DNA from: Candidatus Magnetobacterium casense
Lineage (GTDB): Bacteria; Nitrospirota; Thermodesulfovibrionia; Thermodesulfovibrionales; Magnetobacteriaceae
Assembly: GCF_000714715.1 (NCBI RefSeq)
Contig: NZ_JMFO01000014.1
Span: 1-64,000 of the forward strand
DNA: 64,000 nt
Direction of reading: 5' to 3'
The position numbers and the translations under genes are program-made. Shown here piece after piece: positions 26,240 to 34,800 of this stretch; the first letter of the stretch is position 1, and the number at the start of each line of letters is the position of its first letter. Under the pieces are notes generated by a model that worked only from the letters and a program-made list of their open reading frames with translations, ran no database searches and was not told the DNA's origin.

Positions 26240-28051
26240 ATGAATATAAGAGAAAAGGTTGAGCCGCCACAGGACAAGCAAGGGGGCATTCTCACTAAAG
26301 ACGACACGAAATCGATAGTGCTGGTGCTGCTGCTACTGACCCTTGTTGTGTACTACAGGGTGGGGTTTAACGACTTTATCAACTGCGACGACCCGCAGTA
26401 TGTCACGGATAACCATATGGTAAACACCGGCCTTAGCGTGGATGGGATGCTGTGGGCGTTTAAAACTACGTTCTTTGTCAATTGGCATCCGTTGACGTGG
26501 CTTTCGCACATGCTTGATGTATCGGTCTTCAGACTCAACCCCGGCGGGCACCACCTCACAAACCTCATCATACACATGATAAATACCGTCCTTGTGTTCT
26601 ACGTGCTGTTGCGGATGACGGCAGAGAGGTGGCGGAGCGCCTTTGTCGCTGCCATGTTTGCAGTCCACCCGCTGACCGTTGAATCGGTGGCGTGGGTGTC
26701 GGAACGTAAGAATGTCCTGTGCACGATGTTCTGGCTGCTGACGATGATTGCCTACCACAACTATGTGCGCCAGGATGATACTGATACACCCTCTCATAAA
26801 GGGAGGGGGATAAAGATACGAATATACATGCTTGTCCTGTTGTTGTTTGCACTGGCGCTTATGGCCAAGCCGATGGCAGTAACTCTGCCATTCGTTCTGA
26901 TCCTGATGGACGTGTGGCCGTTAAAGCGGTTCACATATCCGAGGATCGCAGAGAAGATACCGTTGTTTGTCCTCTCCGGGATATCCAGTATGATAACCTA
27001 CGTGGTGCAGAGGGAGGCACACGCCGTACAACCGTTGAGTATGCTGCCATTGGCAAACCGTGTCTTTACGGCTACGGTCAACTACGTGCAGTATCTTTAC
27101 ATGATGATAAACCCCACCAAACTGGCCATATTCTACCCTTATCCCTACAACATGCCGCTGTGGAAGCCGTGTGCGGCCTTTGCACTCCTGCTGGTAATCA
27201 CCATCTACGCACTGGTGTCAGGCCCCAGGAGGCCATATCTCATCATTGGCTGGCTGTGGTACGTGGGCACGATGGTGCCGGTTATAAAGCTGGTTCAGAC
27301 CGGACGTGAGGCCATCGCAGACAGATACACCTACGTCCCGCTTATCGGGATATATATAATTATGGCATGGGGCAGCGCCGAACTTCTGCAAAACAGCCGG
27401 TTTAAAAAACCCGTCCTGACAATAATAGCCGCCGTGCTGATCGTGTTCTACGGCAGCCTGACGTGGGCATACACCGGTCACTGGAAGAACTCCCTGACGC
27501 TCTTTAAGCACGCCATCGATGCCGTAGAAAACAACTACCAGGCCTACAACAACTACGGCAACGCCCTGATCGACAATGACAGATTAGGCGAGTCCATCGG
27601 ATACTTTGCCAGGGGGATTGAGCTAAAACCCGATAGCGCCGAACTGCGTGGCAGCATGGGAGATGCCCTCACCAGGCAGGGCAAGTTTGAAGAGGCCATG
27701 ATACACTATGTGCGTAGTCAGCCCCTGATGTTCTTTGACGGTGAGGCGCTATTACGCAAGCGATTTGGGTTGATCTACCTGAAACGAAAAAACTACAAGG
27801 ATGCCGTTATATACCTCAACAAGTCGCTGGATATTCATCCCAGGGATACGGAGGTGTTAAACAACCTCGGCATTGCCCTGATGGGGCTTGACAGGGTGAA
27901 AGAGGCCGTTGATGCCTTTACCCGTGCCGTTGACATCGCTCCTCAGAGCGCCTCCATGCACAAGAACTTGGCCTATGCACTCAGAAAGGCTGGCAGGGAC
28001 GAGGAGGCACAGGCACACATGCTCCAGGCACAGCGCCTTGGCGGTGAGTAG
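26240..28051 (+). CDS. TMTC-like membrane protein with TPR repeats, copy 1
   Basis: 603 residues. Around ten hydrophobic segments lie between 28 and 420; loop motifs ..NCDDPQYVTDN.., ..WHPLTWLSHMLD.. and ..FAVHPLTVESVAWVSERKNVL.. recall the eukaryotic TMTC/DUF1736 O-mannosyltransferase family (GT-C fold). TPR repeats follow from about 435. Bacterial relatives have no assigned substrate; transfer of sugar to an exported protein or glycan is a guess. The next gene is a paralogue whose GTG start overlaps this stop by 8 bases. Confidence 0.85.
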   Translation: MNIREKVEPPQDKQGGILTKDDTKSIVLVLLLLTLVVYYRVGFNDFINCDDPQYVTDNHMVNTGLSVDGMLWAFKTTFFVNWHPLTWLSHMLDVSVFRLNPGGHHLTNLIIHMINTVLVFYVLLRMTAERWRSAFVAAMFAVHPLTVESVAWVSERKNVLCTMFWLLTMIAYHNYVRQDDTDTPSHKGRGIKIRIYMLVLLLFALALMAKPMAVTLPFVLILMDVWPLKRFTYPRIAEKIPLFVLSGISSMITYVVQREAHAVQPLSMLPLANRVFTATVNYVQYLYMMINPTKLAIFYPYPYNMPLWKPCAAFALLLVITIYALVSGPRRPYLIIGWLWYVGTMVPVIKLVQTGREAIADRYTYVPLIGIYIIMAWGSAELLQNSRFKKPVLTIIAAVLIVFYGSLTWAYTGHWKNSLTLFKHAIDAVENNYQAYNNYGNALIDNDRLGESIGYFARGIELKPDSAELRGSMGDALTRQGKFEEAMIHYVRSQPLMFFDGEALLRKRFGLIYLKRKNYKDAVIYLNKSLDIHPRDTEVLNNLGIALMGLDRVKEAVDAFTRAVDIAPQSASMHKNLAYALRKAGRDEEAQAHMLQAQRLGGE

Positions 28052-29891
28052 TTCCGGGGGGAAACCACAGACGGTGCCGGCCACTGGAGAAATCAAGACC
28101 CGTTATCTGAACCTGCTAATCGTCCTCTGCCTGATAACCCTTACCATGTGCGCCTACTGGCCGCTGAGTGACAACGGACTCGTAAGCTACGACGACGAAA
28201 AATACCTAACCGAAAGCGTCTACGTCAAAAGCGGCCTGACAACCGAAGGGATGACGTGGGCACTTACAACTTTCTATCTCTCCAACTGGCATCCGCTGAC
28301 ATGGCTGTCCTACATGCTAGACACCGAACTCTACGGCGGGGTCAATCCCCAGGGCATACACATGACTAATCTGATGCTGCACGTGATAAACGCTATTGTG
28401 TTGTTTTACCTGTTCATGTATATCCTCCGTGGCGCAGTGACACATCCCGTCATTGTGGCAGGCGTGGTAGCAGTCCTGTTTGCCGTGCATCCGTTAAACG
28501 TGGAGTCTGTGGCCTGGGCATCGGAGCGCAAAAGTGTACTGTCTACGCTGTTTTGGCTGCTAACGATGCTCGTCTACTTTCGCTACGTTGAAAGTCCTTC
28601 GTGGAAGCGTTATGTGGTGGTGCAGTTCTTTCTTATCCTGGGGCTGATGTCCAAGCCAATGCTTGTGACGCTGCCTGCCGTGTTGTTGCTGACAGACTAC
28701 TGGCCGTTGCGGCGATTTGTCGGGGAGCATTTTGGGCGTCGTCTGTGGCGGTTGTCGCTGGAGAAGGCGCCGTTGTTTGCACTGTCTCTGATTAGCTCCG
28801 CTGTCACGATCATTGCACAGAGCAAGAGCGAGACAATTGTCCCGTTGTCGGTGACGTCGTTGTGGTTTCGCCTGTTGAGTGCGTTACAGTCGTATGCCTC
28901 CTACGTTGAAAAGACGTTGTGGCCCGTGAAACTGGCGGCCTTTTATCCCTACGTGGAGTTATCGTTGTCATGGGAGCTTGTGGTGCGATTGGTGCTCTTT
29001 GTTGGTGTGAGCGTTGTGGTAGTGATGCTCAGGCACAGGAGGCCGTATCTCCTGATTGGATGGTTGTGGTATCTTGTGACGTTGTTGCCGGTGATCCAGA
29101 TAGTCCAGGTCAGCATTGCCCCGATAGCCGACAGATACGCATACGTACCCACAATTGGCATCTTTGTAATCATTGCCGCACTGGCAGATGACGTCTCGTC
29201 GTGGTCATTGCCGTGCAGCGTCGGGGCAGTCCTGGCCGGCGTGATTGTCATCGGCTCGTTGCCGGTTCTGACCCACAGGCAGGTACAGCACTGGCACGAC
29301 TCGGGGGCGTTGTTTAAACATGCCCTGGAGGTGACAACAAACAACTACGTTGCACACAACAATTACGGTACGCATCTCTTAAAAACCGGCAGGATCGATG
29401 AGGCCATTGAACAGTTTTCGATGGGCCTGAAGATTGTCCCAGATTACCCGCTTTTGAACTTCAATATGTGGAGTACCCTTCTGTCGCAGGGCAGGTACGA
29501 GGAGGCCGCAAAGTATTTTCTCAAGGCGACCCCGTTTTTGACCAAGGGTGGTAATCCATACTTTTACAAGATGCTAGCCCTGTCCTTTATGCGCCAGAAA
29601 AACTACGCTGAGGCCATCAAGTATGCCCAAAAGGCCATGGTAAGTAATCCCCGTGATGTTGACGCCTTGCAGTATATTGGTCTGTCCCTTGTGTCAGAGG
29701 GCAAGTACGAAGAGGCGTTGGTTTACTTTTCGCAAGGCATCCGGATCGATCCCAACAACTGGCAGTTGCACTACAACAAGGGGCTTGCCCTGAAGAGGCT
29801 GGGGCGGCACAGAGAGGCTGTCGAGTCCTTCGCTGAGGCGGAGAGAGGAAAAAGAAAGAAGGGGGCGGCTCTGCTTCGGTCAACATTATAA
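28044..29891 (+). CDS. TMTC-like membrane protein with TPR repeats, copy 2
   Basis: 615 residues from the GTG at 28044-28046, which overlaps the previous stop (GTGAGTAG). A longer in-frame start at 27909 would overlap the first gene by over 140 bases and is rejected. It has the same plan as its neighbour: ..SYDDEKYLTE.., ..NWHPLTWLSYMLD.., ..FAVHPLNVESVAWASERKSVL.., multiple membrane helices, then TPRs from about 430. The last about 12 residues (..RKKGAALLRSTL) are encoded by a stretch resembling the start of a family A block, so the C-terminus may be trimmed. Confidence 0.85.
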   Translation: MSSSGGKPQTVPATGEIKTRYLNLLIVLCLITLTMCAYWPLSDNGLVSYDDEKYLTESVYVKSGLTTEGMTWALTTFYLSNWHPLTWLSYMLDTELYGGVNPQGIHMTNLMLHVINAIVLFYLFMYILRGAVTHPVIVAGVVAVLFAVHPLNVESVAWASERKSVLSTLFWLLTMLVYFRYVESPSWKRYVVVQFFLILGLMSKPMLVTLPAVLLLTDYWPLRRFVGEHFGRRLWRLSLEKAPLFALSLISSAVTIIAQSKSETIVPLSVTSLWFRLLSALQSYASYVEKTLWPVKLAAFYPYVELSLSWELVVRLVLFVGVSVVVVMLRHRRPYLLIGWLWYLVTLLPVIQIVQVSIAPIADRYAYVPTIGIFVIIAALADDVSSWSLPCSVGAVLAGVIVIGSLPVLTHRQVQHWHDSGALFKHALEVTTNNYVAHNNYGTHLLKTGRIDEAIEQFSMGLKIVPDYPLLNFNMWSTLLSQGRYEEAAKYFLKATPFLTKGGNPYFYKMLALSFMRQKNYAEAIKYAQKAMVSNPRDVDALQYIGLSLVSEGKYEEALVYFSQGIRIDPNNWQLHYNKGLALKRLGRHREAVESFAEAERGKRKKGAALLRSTL

Positions 29892-30028
29892 CAAGATATG
29901 TACATTCTCGAGTTTTCCACGATAACCGGACATTTCTATTTTGCTGTGACATTGATTTAAGCCACTTTTCTGTTTTAGCAATATGGCATTATTACTGTGC
30001 TTGGGCGATGTGACCACGCCGGACTGGA

Positions 30029-30313
30029 GTGCTTCCAATTTATCTTGATGCAATAAAAAAGGCGGCAGAGAAACACAACGTGCGCCTTAGCGTCATCGTT
30101 GAAATAATGACTATGCTTCAAGAAAATCCGTTTACTGCAGAACTGGCACCTATTAGCCGTATCTTAAAACAGCTTACGATTGCATCGCAATTTAGCACTT
30201 TTGGAATTACCGCCTTCAGTGTACCGGAATATATGACACCACTTAGCGGCGCTAAAGCACAGCTTTTATTTGAGGACTATATCAGGGAATGCAAAAAGCA
30301 TTACGTCCATTAG
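30029..30313 (+). CDS. Uncharacterised protein (94 aa)
   Basis: Starts at GTG 30029, since an in-frame stop precedes it by a few codons. The product (..YLDAIKKAAEKHNVRLSVIVEIMTMLQENPF.. to ..EDYIRECKKHYVH) looks like a folded mixed helical protein, but I recognise no family. The ribosome site GGAG is too close to the start, so the first codons are uncertain; the gene could be a 5'-truncated remnant. Confidence 0.4.
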   Translation: MLPIYLDAIKKAAEKHNVRLSVIVEIMTMLQENPFTAELAPISRILKQLTIASQFSTFGITAFSVPEYMTPLSGAKAQLLFEDYIRECKKHYVH

Positions 30314-30430
30314 TGGGAAGTGCGGTTTTGTCTTGACAAGAAAAAAAATATATGTTAGCATAAAGAGGTGATGACAAGAATTGCTACTATAAGCCTACAT
30401 TATGCTAATACTAGCAAAGTAGCTTATTTA

Positions 30431-30600
30431 TATAGAGCGTTTGTCTTTCATGCACTAAAAGAACAGAAAAGAGGGCTTTGCCCTCCCTCAGACCAACCCC
30501 ACAATGGGAGCAGTCCCCCCTTCTATGCCGGGGGGCGCTGACCCCTTGACCCCATAAAAATGCCACGTATTTTGTATTTAATCCAATCGAAATATACTAC
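30431..30600. repeat. Family A element
   Basis: About 170 bp: left arm TATAGAGCGTTTG..CATGCACTAAAAG, hairpins GAGGGC-TTT-GCCCTC and GGGGGGCGCTGACCCC, then TTGACCCCATAAAAATGCCACG and TTTGTATTTAATCCAATCGA. The same order of parts is found at 43209-43380. It ends about 90 bases before the PilB-like gene. Confidence 0.65.
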
Positions 30601-30693
30601 ATCGGTCATCTTGGAGAGTCAGACCGTAAGGCGTCGGTGGCGGCTTAGAGATTATTTATGGGTTAACAACATTTGTAACGAAAAGGAGAGAGT

Positions 30694-32460
30694 ATGGCAA
30701 CAGGTTCTGTATCAGTCCTTGGTGAATTGTTGGTACGAAGCGGACTGGTAGAAGAGAAACAAGTAAAGGAGGCCTTTGAGATATCCAAGAAAGAGGGTAA
30801 GAGGTTAGGCTCCGTGCTTGTAAAGATGGGATTTGTCAAGGAAGACGCCCTTGCAGGCTTTTTCAGCAAGCAGTATAAAATCCCCTTGATCGACATGTCT
30901 CAATACCAGATAGACACCGAACTGGTAAAAAAGATACCATTTGAGCGTGCAAAGCGAAACATCCTGATCCCCATTACAATGGAAGGAGACGCCTTGCGGA
31001 TTGCCATTGCCGATCCCACCAACAATCCCGCCATAGAGGACGTCAAGTTTATAACGAGGATGAAGGTGGCAGTGCATGTGGCCACGGAATCTGCCATCAT
31101 GAAGGCAATAGAGGAACACTATCCCAAGACGGAACAACTGAAGGCAGCCGCTGCCGCTGCACCGGCAAAGTCAACGGAGAAGACATCGCTGGATATGTCG
31201 GAGATTGACAAACTTATCAAGAAAACGACTTCCAATATCGCCGTTGTTGAACAAAAAGAAGAAAAGATATCATTGGCGGATGCCGGGGCAGCCCCTATAA
31301 TCCAACTGGTAAATGCAATCCTGATGAATGCTATAAATGACAGAGCCAGCGATATTCACATAGAGCCACGGGAGAAAGAGATTCACGTAAGGTATCGGAT
31401 AGACGGTGTGTTAAAGCAGGCGTTTCCGCCTTTCCCTGAGCATATAAAGAATCCCCTCGTGTCACGCATCAAGATAATGTCTCGCCTGGATATATCCGAG
31501 CGGCGTATACCCCAGGATGGCAGGATCAAGATCAAGTTTGGCGAAAACAGTGAGATAGACTTTCGAGTTTCGACCCTGCCACTACAATTTGGTGAAAAGG
31601 TGGTTATGCGAATCCTTGACAAATCCAACCTGAATCTGGATTTAAGCGTCCTGGGATTTGACGATACGCAGCTCAATGACTTCGTCGAGGCCATAGAGAA
31701 ACCCTACGGAATGGTGTTGGTTACCGGTCCCACGGGTAGTGGCAAGACGACGACCCTGTATTCGGGGCTTTCACACCTGAATAAACCGGGGGTTAATATC
31801 ATGACGGCAGAGGACCCCGTGGAATATAACCTGGCAGGGATCAATCAGGTGCAGGTCAAGCCTGATGTGGGGCTGACGTTTGCCGCGGCGTTGAGGTCGT
31901 TCTTGCGACAGGACCCCGATATCATCCTGGTTGGTGAGATCAGAGACCAGGAAACCGCCGAAATAGGTGTAAAGGCCGCCTTAACGGGTCACCTTGTCCT
32001 GAGCACCCTGCACACCAACGATGCCCCCGCTACGATTACGAGGCTCTTAAACATAGGGATCGAACCGTTTCTGGTATCCTCATCGGTCATCCTGGTAATA
32101 GCCCAGAGGTTGGCAAGGCGGATATGCAAGAGCTGTGAGAAAATAGAACAAAAAGTATCGGAACAGGTACTTTTAAAGGCGGGAGTTGCCCCCGAGGAGA
32201 TTGCTGATTTCAAGTGCTACGTAGGTAAAGGGTGCGATGCCTGTAACAATACCGGCTACAAGGGCAGATTGGCCCTGCATGAGGTAATGCCAATGCGCAC
32301 TGATCTGAAAGAGGTTATCCTCAGCGGTGGCACTGCCGAGTCTATAAAGCGAGAGGCCGTCAGATTGGGTATGCGCACACTCAGGCAGAGTGGCTTATAC
32401 AGGGTCAAACAGGGACTGACCACCATTGATGAAGTATTCAGAAGCACGTTTGGAGATTAA
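30694..32460 (+). CDS. pilB: PilB/GspE-type secretion ATPase
   Basis: 588 residues. The N-terminal MshEN-type domain (about 5-145) is the kind that can bind cyclic di-GMP. The motor domain has Walker A GPTGSGKTTT at 345-354, AEDPVEY, Walker B region RQDPDIILVGEIRD, and two zinc CxxC pairs (CKSC, CDAC). It drives assembly of a type IV pilus or type II secretion pseudopilus at the inner membrane. AAGGAGAG lies 5 bases upstream. No other pilus genes are nearby. A cNMP-binding protein follows 50 bases later. Confidence 0.95.
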   Translation: MATGSVSVLGELLVRSGLVEEKQVKEAFEISKKEGKRLGSVLVKMGFVKEDALAGFFSKQYKIPLIDMSQYQIDTELVKKIPFERAKRNILIPITMEGDALRIAIADPTNNPAIEDVKFITRMKVAVHVATESAIMKAIEEHYPKTEQLKAAAAAAPAKSTEKTSLDMSEIDKLIKKTTSNIAVVEQKEEKISLADAGAAPIIQLVNAILMNAINDRASDIHIEPREKEIHVRYRIDGVLKQAFPPFPEHIKNPLVSRIKIMSRLDISERRIPQDGRIKIKFGENSEIDFRVSTLPLQFGEKVVMRILDKSNLNLDLSVLGFDDTQLNDFVEAIEKPYGMVLVTGPTGSGKTTTLYSGLSHLNKPGVNIMTAEDPVEYNLAGINQVQVKPDVGLTFAAALRSFLRQDPDIILVGEIRDQETAEIGVKAALTGHLVLSTLHTNDAPATITRLLNIGIEPFLVSSSVILVIAQRLARRICKSCEKIEQKVSEQVLLKAGVAPEEIADFKCYVGKGCDACNNTGYKGRLALHEVMPMRTDLKEVILSGGTAESIKREAVRLGMRTLRQSGLYRVKQGLTTIDEVFRSTFGD

Positions 32461-32510
32461 AATGATTGAAAAAAATAAAATTTCTACGCCTGATACTAAG
32501 GAGATGAGTT

Positions 32511-32981
32511 ATGACTAAACTTACAACATTGCTTGAAGAACTCTCTGACGATGACATACAGTGGTTGTTGGCGGCAGGGGTTGAGGAGCGTGTAGAGCCT
32601 GGCACTGTGGTTATAAGCGAAGGAGAGTACATAGGTTCAATTTACATGGTCTTGGAAGGTACCCTGGGCGTATATATATCCGTCACCAACCCCAGGTTAT
32701 TAAACACGGTAGGTGCCGGCGAGATACTGGGAGAGATGTCTTATCTGGAGGACAAACCTACGGCAGCCACTGTCATTGCCCTGGAAAATGTTGTGCTGCT
32801 TAACATCTCAAGGGAAGCCCTTGATAACAAAATGTATGACGAGCCTGATTTTGGCAGGCGCTTTTACAAGGGGATTGGCATATTTATGTCACGGAGGTTG
32901 CGACAAGTCAATACCCGCATGGATTATATACTGGAGGCCCTGGAACTCGCAAAGAGATGGCCACTTGAAGACACTCCGTAG
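32511..32981 (+). CDS. Cyclic nucleotide-binding domain protein
   Basis: 156 residues: one CRP-like beta-barrel (..VEPGTVVISEGEYIGSIYMVLEGTLGVYI.., ..GAGEILGEMSYLEDKPTAATVIA..). The phosphate-binding cassette reads GEMSYLEDKPTAAT, with Lys-Pro-Thr where the Arg usually sits, so cAMP binding is uncertain. A C-terminal helix region follows and there is no helix-turn-helix, so it is not a transcription factor. It follows the PilB-like gene and may regulate it. Its TAG stop lies inside the direct repeat that flanks a family C element. Confidence 0.85.
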   Translation: MTKLTTLLEELSDDDIQWLLAAGVEERVEPGTVVISEGEYIGSIYMVLEGTLGVYISVTNPRLLNTVGAGEILGEMSYLEDKPTAATVIALENVVLLNISREALDNKMYDEPDFGRRFYKGIGIFMSRRLRQVNTRMDYILEALELAKRWPLEDTP

Positions 32982-33149
32982 GTATCCTCTTTATATTTCA
33001 TGGTAACTATACTGTTATGCATCTTGGATTCCTGGTCAAGCCAGGAATGACACACTTGGAAAACGGCTATAACTGTCATTCCTGCGAAAGCAGGAATCCA
33101 TGCCTTTAAGCCATGAAGTTAATTTTACCATGCTTTTTGAAGAAGACAC
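32982..33149. repeat. Family C element (MITE-like) with flanking direct repeats
   Basis: Left end GTATCCTCTTTATATTTCAT and right end (reverse) GTGTCTTCTTCAAAAAGCAT form imperfect inverted ends, both followed by GGTAA. TCCGTAG flanks both sides, and the identity extends to 16 bases (GAAGACACTCCGTAGG at 32967 and 33142). The interior contains arms of the TCATTCCTGCGAAAGCAGGA type. Related copies lie at 41812-42015 and 42489-42659, and single ends at 33344-33368 and 57178-57201. Confidence 0.75.
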
Positions 33150-33206
33150 TCCGTAGGGTGTTAAATAGCGGAGCATAAATGTTTAGAACATTAAGGTTAA
33201 GAATAA

Positions 33207-33329
33207 TGGGGTCAAGGGGACTTCTTCGTGCCCGGGGTGGCTTACCCCTCCCCTTGCGGGGGGGGTGGGGCACGATTTTCCCGCAGCGGGTCGCACCCGC
33301 CCCTGCCACAAACCGCCCCTTTCTTTTTT
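33207..33329 (-). repeat. Family A repeat block, long variant
   Basis: GGGGTCAAGGGGACTTCTTCGT, then CCCGGGGTGGCTTACCCCTCCCCTTGCGGGG.. and a GC-rich inverted repeat (GGGCACGATTTTCCCGCAGCGGG..). It faces away from the following cytochrome gene and lies next to a single family C end (33344-33368). Confidence 0.6.
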
Positions 33330-33369
33330 GCCTTAAAGTATAGTACCATGAAATATAAAGAGGATACGA

Positions 33370-33753
33370 ATGAACGGCGATGACGATAAGAGGTTTTATC
33401 CTGATTACCTGTTTGAGATACTATGTGTTGTGGTATGCCTGATGGCAGTGCTGACGGTTACCGCTCTGGCAATGCCGCAGGAGATGGGCAGACGCATTGT
33501 GCTGTCAACGCCGTTTCAGCCAAAGCCGGAATGGTACTTCCTGTGGCTCTTTGAGCTGTTGAAGTACTTTCCTGGCAGGACTGCGTTTATAGGGACGGTG
33601 GTTTTGCCTCTGGTCTTTGTGGCTGCGCTACTGATGGTGCCATTTATCGACAGGGATGAACATTCAAAGACCGGCAGACGGAGGGCAGCTATGGTGCTAG
33701 GAGTTCTTTATCTGTTATTTTTGACATTTACGATTATACCGTTATTGGGTTGA
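33370..33753 (+). CDS. Cytochrome b C-terminal domain / subunit IV-like protein (orphan)
   Basis: 127 residues with three membrane helices (about 15-35, 75-97 and 104-125). Between helices 1 and 2 lies ..TPFQPKPEWYFLWLFELLKYFPG.., the PEWY motif of the quinol-oxidising site of cytochrome bc1/b6f complexes. It corresponds to the C-terminal half of cytochrome b, i.e. subunit IV. No haem-binding N-terminal half, Rieske protein or cytochrome c gene is near. cobO starts 5 bases later. Either its partners lie elsewhere or it belongs to an unusual quinol complex. Confidence 0.85.
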   Translation: MNGDDDKRFYPDYLFEILCVVVCLMAVLTVTALAMPQEMGRRIVLSTPFQPKPEWYFLWLFELLKYFPGRTAFIGTVVLPLVFVAALLMVPFIDRDEHSKTGRRRAAMVLGVLYLLFLTFTIIPLLG

Positions 33754-33758
33754 GTTAA

Positions 33759-34301
33759 TTGTTTAAAGGTTACGTACAGGTGTACACGGGCAACGGTAAG
33801 GGCAAGACCACGGCGGCAGTAGGGTTGGCAGTCAGGGCGGCAGGGAGTGGGTTGAGGGTGTTTTTTGCCCAGTTCATAAAAAGTACCGGCAGTGGCGAGT
33901 TTCATTTCATCTCCCGCTCCGGGACGCTCCCGACTCTGCAAAGTGTGGATGACCTCATAGAAGTCCGGCAATATGGGATGGGCTTTGTCAGGGGTGCCCC
34001 GGGGGCGGAGGACATAGAGGCAGCCATAAGAGGTCTCAGCCAGTGTCAGGAGGCAGTGCTTTCTGCCAACTACCAGGTAGTTATCCTCGATGAGATAAAC
34101 GTTGCGATGACCCTGGGGCTATTAGGGCTTGATGAGGTTGTGGAGTTGATACAAGGTCGTCCTCAAGGCGTTGAACTCGTACTGACCGGCAGGGGAGCAC
34201 CTCAGAGGGTCATTGAGCTGGCCGATCTGGTGACGGAATTCAGGGAGATAAAGCACTATTTCACCAAGGGCGTTACCGCACGGCAGGGAATAGAGTATTA
34301 A
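33759..34301 (+). CDS. cobO: Cob(I)yrinic acid a,c-diamide adenosyltransferase
   Basis: 180 residues starting at a TTG (33759). The N-terminal P-loop ..VQVYTGNGKGKTTAAVGLAVRAAGSGLRVFFAQFIK.. and ..VVILDEINVAMTLGLL.. and ..LVLTGRGAPQRVIELADLVTEFREIKHYF.. are the CobO/BtuR/CobA signature. It adds the 5'-deoxyadenosyl group from ATP to reduced corrinoids. The small size and missing N-terminal extension are normal in many bacteria. Its 3' end overlaps convergent ispF by 29 bases. Confidence 0.95.
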   Translation: MFKGYVQVYTGNGKGKTTAAVGLAVRAAGSGLRVFFAQFIKSTGSGEFHFISRSGTLPTLQSVDDLIEVRQYGMGFVRGAPGAEDIEAAIRGLSQCQEAVLSANYQVVILDEINVAMTLGLLGLDEVVELIQGRPQGVELVLTGRGAPQRVIELADLVTEFREIKHYFTKGVTARQGIEY

Positions 34302-34800
34302 GCCTCCGCACTCTCCTTAGCGTACAGGTGGCCAGTGAGGCAACGCCTTCGCCACGCCCGATAAAGCCCATGCCTTCATTGGTTTTGGCCTTTACGTTGA
34401 TGAGGTTGGAGGCGATACCCGTTGAGGAAAGTGATTGTTTGATCTGTTCGATGTAGGGGGCCAGTTTGGGACGCTCCATAATTACAATGCAATCGAGCCA
34501 GGTGACAACAAACCCCTCTTGCCTGACCTTGTCGATTACGAGTCTGAGCATGTCGAGGCTACAGGCGTCTTTGTATGTGGCGTCGGTATCGGGGAACATC
34601 CGCCCGATATCGCCAAGGCCCGCTGCCCCAATGATGGCATCAATGATGCTATGGCACAGGACGTCGGCGTCGGAGTGACCGGCAAGCCCCTTGTCAAAGG
34701 TCAGTTCAACCCCACCGAGGATGAGCCTCCTGCCTTCAACCAGACGGTGCGAGTCGTACCCCAGTCCTACCCTGATGTCGTCTGTTGGGATAGTATCCAT
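34273..34800 (-). CDS. ispF: 2-C-methyl-D-erythritol 2,4-cyclodiphosphate synthase
   Basis: 175 residues. ..IRVGLGYDSHRL.. (zinc ligands Asp and His; DSH instead of the common DVH), ..GHSDADVLCHSIIDAIIGAAGLGDIGRMFPDTD.. and ..INVKAKTNEGMGFIGRGEGV.. identify the enzyme. It closes the cyclic diphosphate in the non-mevalonate isoprenoid pathway. It overlaps the end of ispD by 34 bases, the usual coupled pair. Confidence 0.97.
   Translation of the reverse strand: MDTIPTDDIRVGLGYDSHRLVEGRRLILGGVELTFDKGLAGHSDADVLCHSIIDAIIGAAGLGDIGRMFPDTDATYKDACSLDMLRLVIDKVRQEGFVVTWLDCIVIMERPKLAPYIEQIKQSLSSTGIASNLINVKAKTNEGMGFIGRGEGVASLATCTLRRVRRLNTLFPAVR

Noticed and set aside
27909-28043. Longer start for the second TMTC-like gene
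   Set aside because: It would overlap the first TMTC-like gene by more than 140 bases; GTG at 28044 gives the usual short overlap.
30600-30693. Possible riboswitch before the PilB-like gene
   Set aside because: The leader GGAGAGTCAGACCGTAAGGCG has some stems, but it does not match the conserved core of c-di-GMP or other riboswitches that I know.
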